A stretch of DNA of 64,000 nucleotides from Paraescarpia echinospica (taxonomy: Eukaryota; Annelida; Polychaeta; Sabellida; Siboglinidae): assembly GCA_020002185.1 (NCBI GenBank), contig JAHLWY010000221.1:19820-83819 (forward strand), in the 5' to 3' direction. The notes under the pieces were generated by a model that saw nothing but the letters and a program-made list of their open reading frames with translations, was not told the origin of the DNA and did no database searches. The position numbers were made by a program, and so were the translations under genes. Shown one piece after another: positions 12,101-24,628 of the stretch. Within the stretch, counting starts at the first letter, position 1. Each line of letters begins with the position of its first letter.

Positions 12101-12942
12101 TGTTAAGCGGGGGTGGGTGTGAGGATAAGCTCTCACTACATATTATGTGCCCCTCTCGTAATGCCTCTAACAGCCGAATCCAGCTCCTGGCCTTCACGTG
12201 GCGGAATTGTTCTTTACTGACAGAAGAAGGGGCAAAGGCGGATATATGGCGCCTTAAAACCAGACGCTTCGGGCAGATGGGGCTTGTTAACCTTGACTGG
12301 TCGCATGTCTAGGAGAAGGTAAACTCTTATCCCAAACCTCCGCTGCCTTGCGGCTATACTCTCACACGGGAAAGGTTCAGGGAGAACACCCTGACAGTAA
12401 ATCCGGAGTCGGAGTCTCTAAGGCGGTCCGATGTTGTGTTCAACGTCCTTCTGGCAGCTCTTGCAACGGCACTGGTGCCAAACTGTATCAGCTCTGGATG
12501 TTCCTTTGTATCCACCAGTGACGTGGAGAGAGGGACTTGCTGCATGGGCAATAACTGGCCCTCAATATCAACTTACCCAGGCCTGTGCCCAGGAGAGGAC
12601 ACTCCAGCTTCACCTCACGGTGTAGATAAAACACGGGAAGCAGCAGTTTATCGGTTATAAGCTTCCTGCTCGATTGGCGTAGAGTGTGGCGCCAGGGGTT
12701 GATTCCGTCGGTAGGAGAGATCTACATATCTCACAGGATAGCTACCGCCCGCCTCAAGCTAGGCAGCCCCCAGCCAGCAAGGTGTTGGCTCGCCACGGTT
12801 CACCTGCCTCACTGGGTGCGTGGGACTTAGGGTTTTGCAACCTGACGAGTGGACTGAAATTCCTGCACCAAGCAACACAAGACAGAGCACAAAACAGATA
12901 ATGAAAAGGAAAACGGACCGGAACCGGAAAAGGAAATCGATT

Positions 12943-13870
12943 ATGAAGTTGGGATGCTGGAACATTCGTACCATGACGACAGGCATCTGACAGGACCTCC
13001 AAGACACCAGTGACGCCAAAAAAACTGCAGTCATTAACAACGAGCTCAAAAGGCTTGATGTCGACATCGCCACACTCCAAGAAACACGCCTGGCCGAATC
13101 AGGGTCTTTGAGGGAAAAGGACCACACGTTCTATTGGCAAGGCAAGGGACTCGATAATACAAGAGAGCACGGCGTAGGCTTTGCAGTCAAGAACAAATTG
13201 CTAGGGATGATAGAGCCTGACGGAAACGGATCTGAAAGACTCCTCTCGCTCCGTCTTCAAACGTGCGACGGCCCTGTCAACATCATCAGTGTGTATGCGC
13301 CAACCCTGTACTCAACATCAGAAGCCAAAGATGAGTTTTATGGAAACGTGGAATCCATCATCAGCCAGATACCGCCACAGGAACACCTGCTGCTGTTGGG
13401 TGACTTCAACGCAAAGGTGGGAGCCGATCATGCCGCCTGACCAGTCTGCCTGGGACATCATGGAGTCGGCAAGATAAATGAGTATGGACAGCGACTTCTT
13501 GCTCCTACTTCGACCTCTGCATCACCAACTCCTTCTTTCAGACGAAGCTCCAACACAATACATCATGGAGACACCCACGATCAAAGCACTGGCATCAGCT
13601 GGACTTGATCATCACTAGACGCTCTTGCCTCCAGAATGTTCTCATCACCCGATCTTACCACAGCGCTGACTGCGACACAGACCAATCCTTGGTGTGCTGC
13701 AGGATTAGGTTGCAGCCTAAGAAGATACATCGCTCTAAACGCGAACGAAAACCTCGCATTGATGTGAGCAAGACAACACATCCCGAAAAGGCAGCACTGT
13801 TTACAGAGGTACTGGAGGATGCACTGAACAACAGTCTACGATTTGACACTGCCACTCAGACATGAAACCA
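12943..13870 (+). pseudogene. LINE apurinic-endonuclease-like domain, broken
   Basis: Starts around MKLGCWNIRTM, the usual first strand of the LINE endonuclease (cWNIRTm). It continues with LDVDIATLQETRL (ending in the catalytic Q-E-T-R), VNIISVYAPT and LLLLGDFNAKVG (the GDFN motif), all in the expected order. Stops occur near 12988 and after 13437. A following frame, 13605-13865 (LDLIITRRSCLQ), carries the end of the domain and the linker. The intact enzyme would nick the target DNA to prime reverse transcription. Here it is a dead copy. Confidence 0.85.
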
Positions 13871-13989
13871 TGTACGCGACACAGTACCAAATGCTGCCAT
13901 CACAGTCTTTGGAAAGAAGAAGTCAAGGAAGACAACTTATTGGTTCGAGGTAAACTGCAATGTGATGACTCCAGTTATCGAGGCCAAGC

Positions 13990-15110
13990 GTGCAGCTCTT
14001 GAAGAACACAAGCGCTCACCCAGCCAAGCAACGCTCCAGGTACTCCGAACAGCCTGGTCTGTTCAAGATCCTACCGAAGATAGGATGCCCCCCAAAGCCC
14101 TGCAGCGTAATCAGGTCATTCCATGATGATATGAGAGGTACAATCCTGTGTGACGGTTCTACTTCCGAGACTGTTAACGTTACCAGTGGCGTCAAACAGG
14201 GATGCGTCCTCGCCCAAACCGTCTTTGGGATATTCTTTGCCCGCCTTTGGATCTTCGAAAGAGGGAGTGTACATGCACACGAGATCTGACGGAAAACTAT
14301 TCAACTTGGCTCGCCTAAAAGCGAAGACCAAGGTGCGCCAGGCCCTCGTCAGAGACTTTCTGTTAGCGGATGATGCAGTAGTCATCACGCATACCGAGGA
14401 CGAGCTACAAAACCTCATGAACCGCTTTGCAAAGGCATGCATGGATGTCGGACTGACAATCAGCTTGAGAAAGACTAACATCATGGGGCAGGACGTGATC
14501 ACTCCCCCAAACATCACCATATACAATTATGAGCTAAATGTCGTCCACCTCTTCACCTACCTCGGGTCCACCATTGCTGACAACCTCTCATTAGAAGCAG
14601 AAATCAGCAGAAGGATTGGGCGAGCGGCCTCAATACTTGCCCGGCTTACAAAGAGAGTGTGGAATAACAAAATGCTGACAGAGCACACAAAGGTGACAGT
14701 GTACAACGCCTGCGTGCTGACTACACTTCTGTACGGCTGTGAGTCCTGGACGCTGTACTCCACTCAGGAGAATCGACTGGATTCATTTCACATGCGCTGC
14801 CTGCGGCGCATCTTCGGGATCTCCTGGAAAGAACGAGTCCCCTATATAGAGGTGTTCTCACGTGCCAAGTCTGTGAGCCTGGTGACCGCGCTCAGGCAAC
14901 GCCGCCTCCGCTGGCTCGGCTATGTGCATCGGGTGGAAGATGGGAGACTTCCAAAAGACATCCTCTACGGAGATCTGGCCTCGAGAAAGAGAGCTGCAGG
15001 ACGTCCCCATCTGCGCTTCAAGGACGTATGTTAGCGAGACTTGAAGGCACTAGACATAGATGTTGACAACTGGGAGGATCTTGCTGGAGACCGATCCACG
15101 TAGAGGCAGA
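13990..15110 (+). pseudogene. LINE reverse transcriptase, internally deleted
   Basis: The frame at 13990-14289 contains VTSGVKQGCVLA (palm motif B region). The frame at 14150-15034 contains FLLADDAVVITH, the catalytic (F/Y)xDD loop. It goes on to FTYLGSTI, LLYGCESWTLY, RCLRRIFGISW and RRLRWLGYVHRV, the usual order of the thumb and C-terminal region. The motif A part of the palm is absent: the linker jumps directly to FHDDMRGT. A stop at 15034 interrupts the conserved tail (RDLKALDIDVDNWEDLA follows in frame). Confidence 0.88.
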
Positions 15111-15350
15111 AACTATACTATACTATATATATGAGGGGTCTCAAAAGAGGAGAGGATACTCACCGCAGGCTAGCAGAAGAAAAACGCAACCGCGAAAAAA
15201 ACACCCAGGCTGCGAACAGAGCCGAGAGCACCTTCAATACAGCATATGCAATAAAGACTGCCACTCAAGAATTGGCCTCTACAGCCACAACAGACGCTGC
15301 CCAGCCAACAACTGATCTTCGACACCAGGGCACAGATCCATAGTCTTACG

Positions 15351-15850
15351 AGACTGCAGGATGCCTACTACTACGTATTACCTAGTTATAGAATAGTAAG
15401 AATAAAAATACAATTCGTAAGCAAAACAAAAATATTAATAATTTACTTTGTATATTATATAAATATGAGCTTTATGGATAAGTCTTATATTATCAAGTAG
15501 TGTAATGTATAAGTATATTGTAAAGTTGCATGTACAGTTGTATCACTAAACCATGATAATAAACCTCGTAGAGAGTGTATCACCTATAGTGAAAGGAGAT
15601 CAATCAACAAAGCGAAAGTAGTGTAACAGAGAAAATAAATGTCTCACCACGCTCGGTCCATACAAACGTCAACTTCGATTGAGAACAAGATCTAACAAAA
15701 AAACTACGAGTGGAACTACATGGAGAAGGAAGGGATCGTTCGCCGTGCCACTGCGATGTCTCGTAGCTTCGAAAACAAACGCGACAACTGGGTGCACAAA
15801 CAATAATGCACCAAAGTTGTTCGGACAATAAGGACGGGAAGCGTGGATGA
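15351..15850. other. AT-rich spacer
   Basis: No gene recognised. Minus frame 15604-15882 has no family features. Confidence 0.4.
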
Positions 15851-15854
15851 AATG

Positions 15855-16005
15855 TGACTAATGCGCGGCGTGGGCACACCATGACTTGCTAGGATCCGAG
15901 TGTAGCTAATGCGCGGCGTGGGCACACCATGACTTGCTAGGATCCGTGTGTGACTAGTGCGCGGCGTGGGCACACCATGACTTGCTAGGATCCGTGTGTG
16001 CACAA
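15855..16005. repeat. 48-bp tandem repeat, three units
   Basis: GCGCGGCGTGGGCACACCAT starts at about 15863, 15911 and 15959, followed by GACTTGCTAGGATCC. The period is 48 bp and gives a 16-residue repeated frame on the minus strand (TRILASHGVPTPR), which is a repeat artefact. Confidence 0.9.
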
Positions 16006-16009
16006 TGAC

Positions 16010-16940
16010 TGTTGCGAAATGTGTGATGACGGCTAAACAATATACAAGTGGATGTGCAGGGCCCCGTTTTGGACGCTCCTTTTTAGCGAGTCAAAAATCG
16101 GGTGGTGTTCTGAAACACCCCGTAGATACAGTGATGTTATTAGGAATACTCTGAATTTTAGCACATACGTAGTCAAATAAGTGAAGTGGAAAAAATGATC
16201 ACATAGAAATGAAATGTTTTAGAATAAAAAATATCAACTTTATGAGAAAACTCGCTTAATTATTACTAACTCCTATATATGGGAAGTGATCGCATATCCA
16301 ATGGGGCATGGGTTCAGTTGGTGTATTATTACATAGGCATCTATGTACGTACTGCAGGAAAACGACATTGTAGCATTTGGAACATTACAAATAATTATGT
16401 ATATCCATGAATTACAACAGACTGTGACCCCCCTTCTCCGTAACAAATGGCTTTGTTTACCGACACAAGCCGTCAGACGAACTATTCACGAAGTATCGGT
16501 AACACACCTGGGCAAACGATTTACGTGTCGTGCGCACATGCAACGCCGTTTGGTATCAAAGAGAACCACCTTCATCGTTCTGCCCAGTATTAGTTCGTGG
16601 ATTATGCATGGATTTAATTCCGTCAAGCATTAATTAATGGTACTTAGCCCATTTCACAAAGCCAAACATTTGAAAAAATGGCATGGCTATTACGCAATTA
16701 TTCCGAGTCCAACATACCACACGAGGAATGTGCAAACTGCAAACCCAAAGGATATGGATGGTTGTCTCCGAATTTCAAAGACGTTATTGGGTAAGTCGCG
16801 CTAACGAATTCCTGCATGTTGTATATCCGAGTTCATGACGCGATGTAACTATTTTTAAACATATTATCAATAAAAATACATAAGAAAATATAACATTACA
16901 CTACAGATATACAAACGTACTTAATTATAGAACAAAACGG
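16010..16940. other. Non-coding region
   Basis: The 96-codon plus frame 16343-16633 has no recognised domain. Nothing else is supported. Confidence 0.4.
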
Positions 16941-16942
16941 TA

Positions 16943-17182
<240 letters not shown>

Positions 17183-17639
17183 GCGTTTCTGCGCGTGTCT
17201 GCGTGATGCGTGCCTGTGCGTGCCTGTGCGTGCCTGTGCGTGCATGTGCGTGCCTATGTAAGCCTGTTCGTGCGTGTGTACATGTTTTGCTGTAAACAGT
17301 TTACTTAAAACTAGCACTTAAGATTAAAACGGCAGAGGGAATGTTTCTTTCTTTAAAAAAAAATTGTTAATGGTAGTTTCAAATGTCTCCGTGACAGAGG
17401 ATTTGGGAAAGCTGCGTTAACAGGATCGTTGAGCATTTTGAAAAGTTTCTTAAATTTAACAAGGATTCTGTTTAGTGATGAATTTCCCCGATGAGCTCTT
17501 TACCGTAGTGAAACAGTCCCTGATGTCATGGACAGTTGTTCTTTCTGTTGCAGCCGGCGCCGGGGGCCGTGACAAGCCAGGAACAACAACACAAGCAAGA
17601 CGCCCAAACAGAGAGGATCTTGAAGCTGATGAGTGTGAA

Positions 17640-20300
17640 AGTGTGGAAACTGGTACGGTTCCAGGGGAACGAGCAATCACGTGAATTAACGTGTTCTTTC
17701 ACATGTGGAACTGGGGAAACTGGTACAGTTCTGAGCGAACGAGTAATCACGTGAATTAACGTGTTCATTCACGTGTGGAATGGGGAAAACTGGTACGGTT
17801 CAAGCGGAACGAGTATTCACGTGGATTCACGGGTTCATTCACGTGTGAAACTGGGGGAACTGGTACGGTTCTAGCGGAACGAGTATTCATGTGAATTCAC
17901 GTGTTCATTCACGTGTGAAACTGGGGGAACTGGTACGGTTCAAGCGGAACGAGTATTCACGTGAATTCACGGGTTCATTCCCGTGTGAAACTGGGGGAAC
18001 TGGTACGGTTCTAGCGGAACGAGTATTCACTTGAATTTACGGGTACATTGACGTGTGAAAGTGTGGAAACTGGTACGGTTCCAGGGGAACGAGTACTCAC
18101 GTTAATTAACGTGTTCATTCACGTGTGGAACTGAGGACACTGATACGGTTCTAGCGGAATGAGTATTCACGTGAATTCAGGGGTTCATTCACGTATGCAT
18201 TCATCCGTGAAACTAGGGAAACTGGTACGGTCCCAGGGGAACGAGTAATCACGTGAATTAACGAGTTCCTTCGCGTGTGGAACTGAGGACACTGATACGG
18301 TTCTAGCGGAACGAGTAATCACGTGAATTCACGTGTTGATTCACATGTGAAACTTGGGACACTAGTACGGTTCTAGCGGAATGAGTATTCACGTGAATTC
18401 AGGGGTTCATTCACGTATGCATTCATCCGTGAAACTAGGGAAACTGGTACGGTCACAGGGGAACGAGTAATCACGTGAATTAACGAGTTCCTTCACGTGT
18501 GGAACTGAGAACACTGATTCGGTTCTAGCGGAACGAGTATTCACGTTAATTCACGTGTTTCTTCACGTGTGGAACTGGGGGAACTGGTACGGTCATAATG
18601 GAAGGGTATTCACATGAATTCAAGTGTTCATTCTCGTGTGGAACTGGGGACACTGATACGGTTCTAGCGGAACGAGTATTCACGTTAATTCACGTGTTTC
18701 TTCACGTGTGGAACTGGGGGAACTGGTGTGGCCATAACGGAAGGGTATTCACATGAATTCAAGTGTTCATTCACGTGTGAAACTGGGGACACTGGTACGG
18801 TTCTAGCGGAAGGAGTAATCACGTGAATTCACGTGTTGATTCACATGTGAAACTTGGGACACTGGTACGGTTCTAGCGGAATGAGTATTCACGCGAATTC
18901 AGGGGTTCATTCACGTATGCATTCATCCGTGAAACTAGGGAAACTGGTACGGTCACAGGGGAACGAGTAATCACGTGAATTAACGAGTTCCTTCACATGT
19001 GGAACTGAGGACACTGATTTATTTTTAGCAGAATGAGTAATCACGTGAATTCACGTGTTCATTCACATGTGAAACTGGGGACACTGGTACGGTTCTAGCG
19101 GAATGAGGATTCACGTGAATTCAGGGGTTCATTCACGTATGCATTCATCTGTGAAACTAGGGAAACTGGTACGGTCCCAGGGGAACGAGTAATCACGTGA
19201 ATTAACGAGTTCCTTCACGTGTGGAACTGAGAACACTGATTCGGTTCTAGCGGAACGAGTATTCACGTTAATTCACGTGTTTCTTCACGTGTGGAACTGG
19301 GGGAACTGGTACGGTCATAATGGAAGGGTATTCACATGAATTCAAGTGTTCATTCTCGTGTGGAACTGGGGACACTGATACGGTTCTAGCGGAACGAGTA
19401 TTCACGTTAATTCACGTGTTTCTTCACGTGTGGAACTGGGGGAACTGGTGTGGCCATAACGGAAGGGTATTCACATGAATTCAAGTGTTCATTCACGTGT
19501 GAAACTGGGGACACTGGTACGGTTCTAGCGGAAGGAGTAATCACGTGAATTCACGTGTTGATTCACATGTGAAACTTGGGACACTGGTACGGTTCTAGCG
19601 GAATGAGTATTCACGCGAATTCAGGGGTTCATTCACGTATGCATTCATCCGTGAAACTAGGGAAACTGGTACGGTCACAGGGGAACGAGTAATCACGTGA
19701 ATTAACGAGTTCCTTCACATGTGGAACTGAGGACACTGATTTATTTTTAGCAGAATGAGTAATCACGTGAATTCACGTGTTCATTCACATGTGAAACTGG
19801 GGACACTGGTACGGTTCTAGCGGAATGAGGATTCACGTGAATTCAGGGGTTCATTCACGTATGCATTCATCTGTGAAACTAGGGAAACTGGTACGGTCCC
19901 AGGGGAACGAGTAATCACGTGAATTAACGAGTTCCTTCACGTGTGGAACTGAGGACACTGATACGGTTCTAGCGGAACGAGTATTCACGTTAATTCACGT
20001 GTTTCTTCACGTGTGGAACTGGGGGAACTGGTACGGTCATAATGGAAGGGTACTCACATGAATTCAAGTGTTCATTCTCGTGTGGATCTGGGGACACTGA
20101 TACGGTTCTAGCGGAACGAGTATTCACGTTAATTCACGTGTTTCTTCACGTGTGGAACTGGGGGAACAGGTATGGTCATAATGGAAGGGTATTCACATGA
20201 ATTCAAGTGTTCATTCACGTGTGAAACTGGGGACACCGGTACGGTTCTAGCGGAACGAGTATTCACGTGAATTCAGGGGTTCATTAACGTGTTGATTTGT
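17640..20300. repeat. Satellite with ~70-bp units and ~720-bp higher-order repeats
   Basis: The basic unit is about 70 bp: GAACGAGTATTCACGTGAAT, TCACGTGTTCATTCACGTGT, GAAACTGGGGACACTGGTAC, GGTTCTAGCG. Variants recur in fixed order. The variant ATTCATCYGTGAAACTAGGG appears near 18190, 18420, 18920, 19140, 19640 and 19860, with matched pairs exactly 720 bp apart (18420/19140, 18920/19640, 19143/19863). That shows a 720-bp higher-order repeat present about 2.5 times. Units contain one or more CACGTG hexamers and AATT-centred palindromes. Confidence 0.93.
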
Positions 20301-20437
20301 TACGCTATACATACATTCCAAGCGGTTATGTGCGTAGGACACACAGACCATATTCTGATAAACCAAGGTTAATATCCAAGAAACCTAAATATATCTTTTT
20401 GACAATAAACCTACAATAATTTATAACGTTTTTGAAA

Positions 20438-20491
20438 AAAACTAAAATCGTAATGTATATATATATATATATACATTACGATTTTAGTTTT
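20438..20491. repeat. Perfect 54-bp palindrome with TA core
   Basis: Arms AAAACTAAAATCGTAATG and the matching inverse flank an alternating TA core, giving a perfect inverted repeat centred between 20464 and 20465. It is directly followed by another (TA)n run to about 20514. Such a sequence could extrude as a cruciform or fold as a hairpin. It may be a microsatellite-rich MITE remnant. Confidence 0.85.
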
Positions 20492-20519
20492 ATATATATA
20501 TATATATATATATATCATA

Positions 20520-22855
20520 TTGTGTGTAACCATTTCAGTAACTATATAAAATGTCCCGACATTTATCACAGTGTGTTGATAACTAATAATATATCTTGAA
20601 CATACACATACATACTTAGTAAATATGCAGAAAAATAAAATAAAGTCGTTTCAAATGCTTTATTAATATAGATACATAATTGATCAAATAATATATTTTA
20701 AGTGGGGTACTGCCAATTACTGTGACCATAATTATATTCGCAAGCATTTATTTACCCACTAAGAACGCGTGTAATACCGTCTTTATGATTAAATCATGGC
20801 CAATCTAATTACATGACTGCCTCCACTGCACTTCTCACGTTCGAGTAAGGCGTTCCATAGCCCTGGTTGAGAGGAGCACGGGCACTCTGGCACTTTTACA
20901 ACAGTTACTGTTTGCGTCGACGTGTGTCGTTTACAAGTATTTTCCGTTCTGGGCTTATCCAGCACGTGAATGACAGCCCCCATTAATTATTATAGCATGT
21001 GATAGTTTAGGATAATTAGTTAATTGATTTAATTTCGATTTCCGCATGGTATATAGTGTCGGCTGCAGAAATTACGCTCAGCGACCCATAATGCGTTCCT
21101 GGCGAATGTGGCACGCAGTAATCTAGCAGTGTCCAACTTGTAAATGTACACGTTAAATTAATTTATGTGGATAAACCACAACGTTTTCCGTTAAACAATA
21201 ACTTAATTGAGAATAGCCATGATATAATATTATGAATGATTTTGGATATTACAACAATGTTAGAGAAAAACCTCAAGTGCAAAAATATTTGCATCAAAAG
21301 TAATAAGACAGGGTTCTGCAAACTTAGTTTAGATGTGGGCCAAATTTTGTTGCAAAACAACCGTCAAACGATATCGAAGGTATTCATGATGTTCTAATTT
21401 TAGTTGTTTCCAGCGCTCCACAACGTTCTGTTAACAAACTAGTCTGTATATGGATGAGTTTTTCTAATATTGTACCAATTGCCAAAAATATTGTCCTTAA
21501 AATCAAACTTCTTGTGCGTTATATTTCATGGTGTCCCGTTCTTGAATATATATTGTAGCGTACAGAACTTCAAGCCGTTCGCAATCGGATCATGTCTTAG
21601 AGAGTTACACGAGTTTAAGAGATGATACCCAAAAGCAACAAGAACGTCCGTGACTATTTGAATTTACCACATCGAACACACGTTTTACTTATGAATTTGT
21701 TTCCATATTATAATATTTTCTTAACTGCTTTGCGCGGAACACGTGTTGCGTGTATATATTGTACACTTTGAGAGCATTGTCATTTATCATTTATCTTTAA
21801 TTCTGGTTACATTTGATTCATGGTCATAAATCAAGAACATTTTGGCATTCAATATTTAATTTACAGCTATCGATACATTTCAAAAGTGTAAAATAAGCAA
21901 TATTGTTTCTTAATTACTTAACTTGCATACTTATAATATATTCAAGTTTGATCTTGCTGAAGCAAATATGTCTGTTGTATCAACCATGTATCCAACTACC
22001 ATATTTTCATCACGGACGTGACGTTGTTTGTGAATGCGACGCATGGGTTGGTATGTCACTTTATATACGCCACATGCCACCACATATTTGCTTTGCATAA
22101 AAGCACATGCCCTGGCTTAAGAATATTATAATTGACTTTTATAAAGGATTAAGCTTAGTTAATGTGTGACTGAGAGAGAGTCAAGACACCTATCAATAAA
22201 TGTATAAATGCCAAAAATTAACATTATTAAAACATTGATTTTGTGTGAGGCAGCGATGCAATATTGATAGTAGTAAAGGTGCAAATAGTAGCGCCCTCTA
22301 GTAGATAGGCATGGAGTTTCCCCCAGTGATCAAGCTGAGACCAACGCGGAGGAATATGTGAAGGAGTGATAGGGGCTATATAGGCCAACCACAAAGGAAA
22401 TTCAGCCTCACTCTCTGGTTTGGTTTGATTCAGTGTATACTATTGGCTCGCCAATCACCAAAATTCTGTGTTCTGTTTTTATGTCGATTTAGTTATATTT
22501 AGTATCTTTGTTTTGCCCACCCTCCTCCCTATATCACTTTACTTGTTGGTTCAGAAGCTTTTTAATTGGCGAAATACACAGCCGTCACGGACATCTGCAG
22601 GCCAAAACATTACATGCCCCTAATTATATAGGCTACATTACATTCATGTGTGTATGTGTCAACCATTAGATTCTATAGCGAAATGGAAGAAGACTATGAC
22701 GACTTTCAATTTTATTGAACTAGTTAACATTGCTTAGAAACCTGCATTAGTTCCACCAAGTAGAACAACGACCTTCTTGAGCAACAATAATACGCACACA
22801 ACAAAAACATAAATCCAAGGTAAAGGTGTATACGCATTTAATGAAGACAATTTGC
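20520..22855. other. AT-rich host DNA, no gene recognised
   Basis: No convincing coding sequence. Three short motifs related to TCACGGACGTTC occur here (about 21641, 22010 and 22584); see the findings. Confidence 0.5.
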
Positions 22856-23195
22856 CATCACGGACGTTCTGCATTTATAGATGTTGTCAATCTGTCAATC
22901 CCTGCGTGCAAACTCAAAAACTGGTTGTGGGCCGCACTGATCTCATCCCGTAGACCTTCATGCAGTATGCACTCGGCGCGGTTGCGTCCTCCAGTCACGC
23001 ACGGTATAGGAATCCAAGGCATGAAGATCTCATCGACGGCAGTGTCGTCAATGTCCTCGGTTGATAGCCTGTTGAATACGTTTAGTTTTCGACCGATTGG
23101 ATGCGGGTACCTCACCCGTACTTTGCCATCTAATGTTTATATGAGCCGGCGTTGCGATTTCCGGACATGTAACATGGCGGAACGTCCGTGACGGC
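22856..23195 (-). other. Unknown coding-like segment between short inverted repeats
   Basis: A minus-strand open segment from about 23127 (after an acceptor-like ATTAG) to a TGA near 22859 encodes roughly 88 residues with non-random composition: KVRVRYPHPIGRKLNVFNRL, later VDEIFMPWIPIPCVTGGRN and ECILHEGLRDEI. I do not recognise the family. It lies between inverted copies of TCACGGACGTTC at 22858-22870 and 23180-23192. It could be a captured exon in a small DNA transposon, the last exon of a host gene, or a decayed transposase fragment. The longer plus-strand frame over it (22826-23191) looks like a shadow. Confidence 0.3.
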
Positions 23196-23199
23196 ATTT

Positions 23200-24002
23200 T
23201 GGGGACATGCTCTTATAAGAATGGACATAAAACTGCAATAAGATTTATGTATGAAATTGACTAAAAGCATGGATGGTCTACATTTTAGAACTTGTGTAAT
23301 ATAGATACGACATAATTTTGTATTGTTTTTAAAAATGGGAAATACACGTAGTCACAGACGTTCCACAAAAAGGGCAAAATTTCACACATCCAAAGATTCA
23401 CAAAAGTCTATATATTCAACTTTCGTAGAGGAGTATATTATGGAAATATAAAAAATACTGGATTCTTTGTAATTCGAACAAGTATTATGATTATTATGAC
23501 ACATTCACTGAACTTAATACCAAAAAGAACACACTTGTTTAATTGTATATGTAATGTTAAAAAAATCACAAAAATATAATTGTATTGATATGAAGTATTA
23601 TATATGTCCACAAACCTCAACACTTCAGCGATACAATAGAAATGTCAAAATACATGAATTGGGTTCAAACTATTATTATTATTATTATCATGTGCACTTT
23701 CGTGTGGCAGACGTGATGTAGTTCGCGTCTGTTTCGCTTGTGCCATTCCGCACGAAATGTACCATCACAGTTCTTTTGTAGAAGTGGAATAAATAGATAT
23801 ATAAATAAATTAAAATATTTAAATGATTAGATACATGTATAATTAAAATGTCCATATGATAAAAAGTAAAAAAATACTCGTTAAAAAGTCAGTAGAAATT
23901 GCACTAAAAAGTAATAAAAATGTAAATCAATAATTTAAAAAGGTCAATTCCATGGATTCATATGATGCTTTCATATTTTGAAATGACCAGCCCCAATTGT
24001 CG
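23200..24002. other. AT-rich spacer
   Basis: No gene. A further GTCACAGACGTTCC motif lies at about 23351. The 3' untranslated part of the interrupted minus-strand LINE probably occupies the right part. Confidence 0.45.
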
Positions 24003-24173
24003 CTACTGTTCACGGTCGAGTGCGCGCAGAGCGTCGACGTCGGCACGGCAACATAGCGTACGACCTATGCGCCACAGGTCCGCGCTCAACGCTGTCGGCA
24101 GAGTCGTTCGCGGTCGACCCATGCATGTCGTGACACATGTATCCACGGCGAAATAGTTGTCGATCGCTCGCTG
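24003..24173 (-). pseudogene. C-terminal end of LINE RT, separated by the Maverick
   Basis: The minus-strand frame reads GRPRTTLPTALSADLWRIG and ends ALDREQ then a stop at 24003. It is the C-terminal tail of the same LINE whose endonuclease and RT lie at 40369-42690. The Maverick together with one copy of its 6-bp target duplication separates the two pieces. The junction codons are in the same reading frame on both sides, so the insertion interrupted an already present LINE copy. Confidence 0.85.
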
Positions 24174-24179
24174 AGCGGG
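24174..24179. other. Target-site duplication, left (AGCGGG)
   Basis: AGCGGG immediately precedes the first base of the Maverick and recurs at 40363-40368 just after its last base. Six base pairs is the duplication length known for Polinton/Maverick integration. Confidence 0.92.
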
Positions 24180-24442
24180 AGTAGTGATTCGGGTCTCGCC
24201 ATCCACGGAAGTGACCTTAGATCAAAGGCTTTTGAGTTTTTTATAAGTAGAATTCCTACGTTTTTTAGCACTAATGTTTTAGTAAACGTCAAAGTGATTG
24301 ATGGGGGTCATGAGAAAGAGGGTGTCGCCCTCTACTAACTAAGGAGGCACTAATAGGGTGAATGTCGGCCTCTAGTGACTAATCAGGTACTAATTAGGGT
24401 AATTAATTAATTAAGTACTAATTAGTAACAAATGAGTAGCGC
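24180..24442 (+). repeat. Left terminal inverted repeat, copy 1
   Basis: Matches the reverse complement of 40092-40362 from the AGTAGTGATTC terminus through GAGTAGCGC with scattered differences. It includes TTAATTAATTA-rich and GGGGTCATGAGAAAGAGGG segments. Confidence 0.93.
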
Positions 24443-24586
24443 AAATATTGGAGGAGAACGTTAGCAATGACTAAAAATAGTAAATAGCGACCAAATAGTA
24501 TTAATTAGGTGCACGGGGGAGGTGGGAAAGATTTTAGAGTGAAGTGACGTCCCTGGGGATCAGCGAGGTTAATATCATGACGCGCG

Positions 24587-24628
24587 GAAGGTTCTAGAAG
24601 GTTCTAGAACCTTCTAGAAGCTTCTAGA
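24587..24628. promoter_or_regulatory. Heat-shock-element array, eight perfect pentamers
   Basis: Alternating GAA and TTC blocks occur at exact 5-bp steps: GAA 24587, TTC 24592, GAA 24597, TTC 24602, GAA 24607, TTC 24612, GAA 24617, TTC 24622. TTCTAGAA occurs three times. Contiguous inverted nGAAn pentamers are the binding site of trimeric heat-shock factor, which needs about three units. The array sits inside the left arm just past the inverted repeat and has an equivalent in copy 2. The regulated transcript is not known. Confidence 0.75.

Larger units (their letters stand above)
12100..15350 (+). mobile_element. Decayed plus-strand LINE (endonuclease + RT)
   Basis: A non-LTR retrotransposon copy. 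An untranslated-looking leader (about 12100-12950) precedes an AP-endonuclease-like domain, a linker, a partial reverse transcriptase and a C-terminal cysteine/histidine tail (about 15250-15330: a C-x-S-R-I-G-L-Y-S-H-x-R-R-C-like signature read in a frame different from the longest one). The N-terminal half of the RT is missing, and at least four frameshifts or stops interrupt the rest. Confidence 0.85.
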
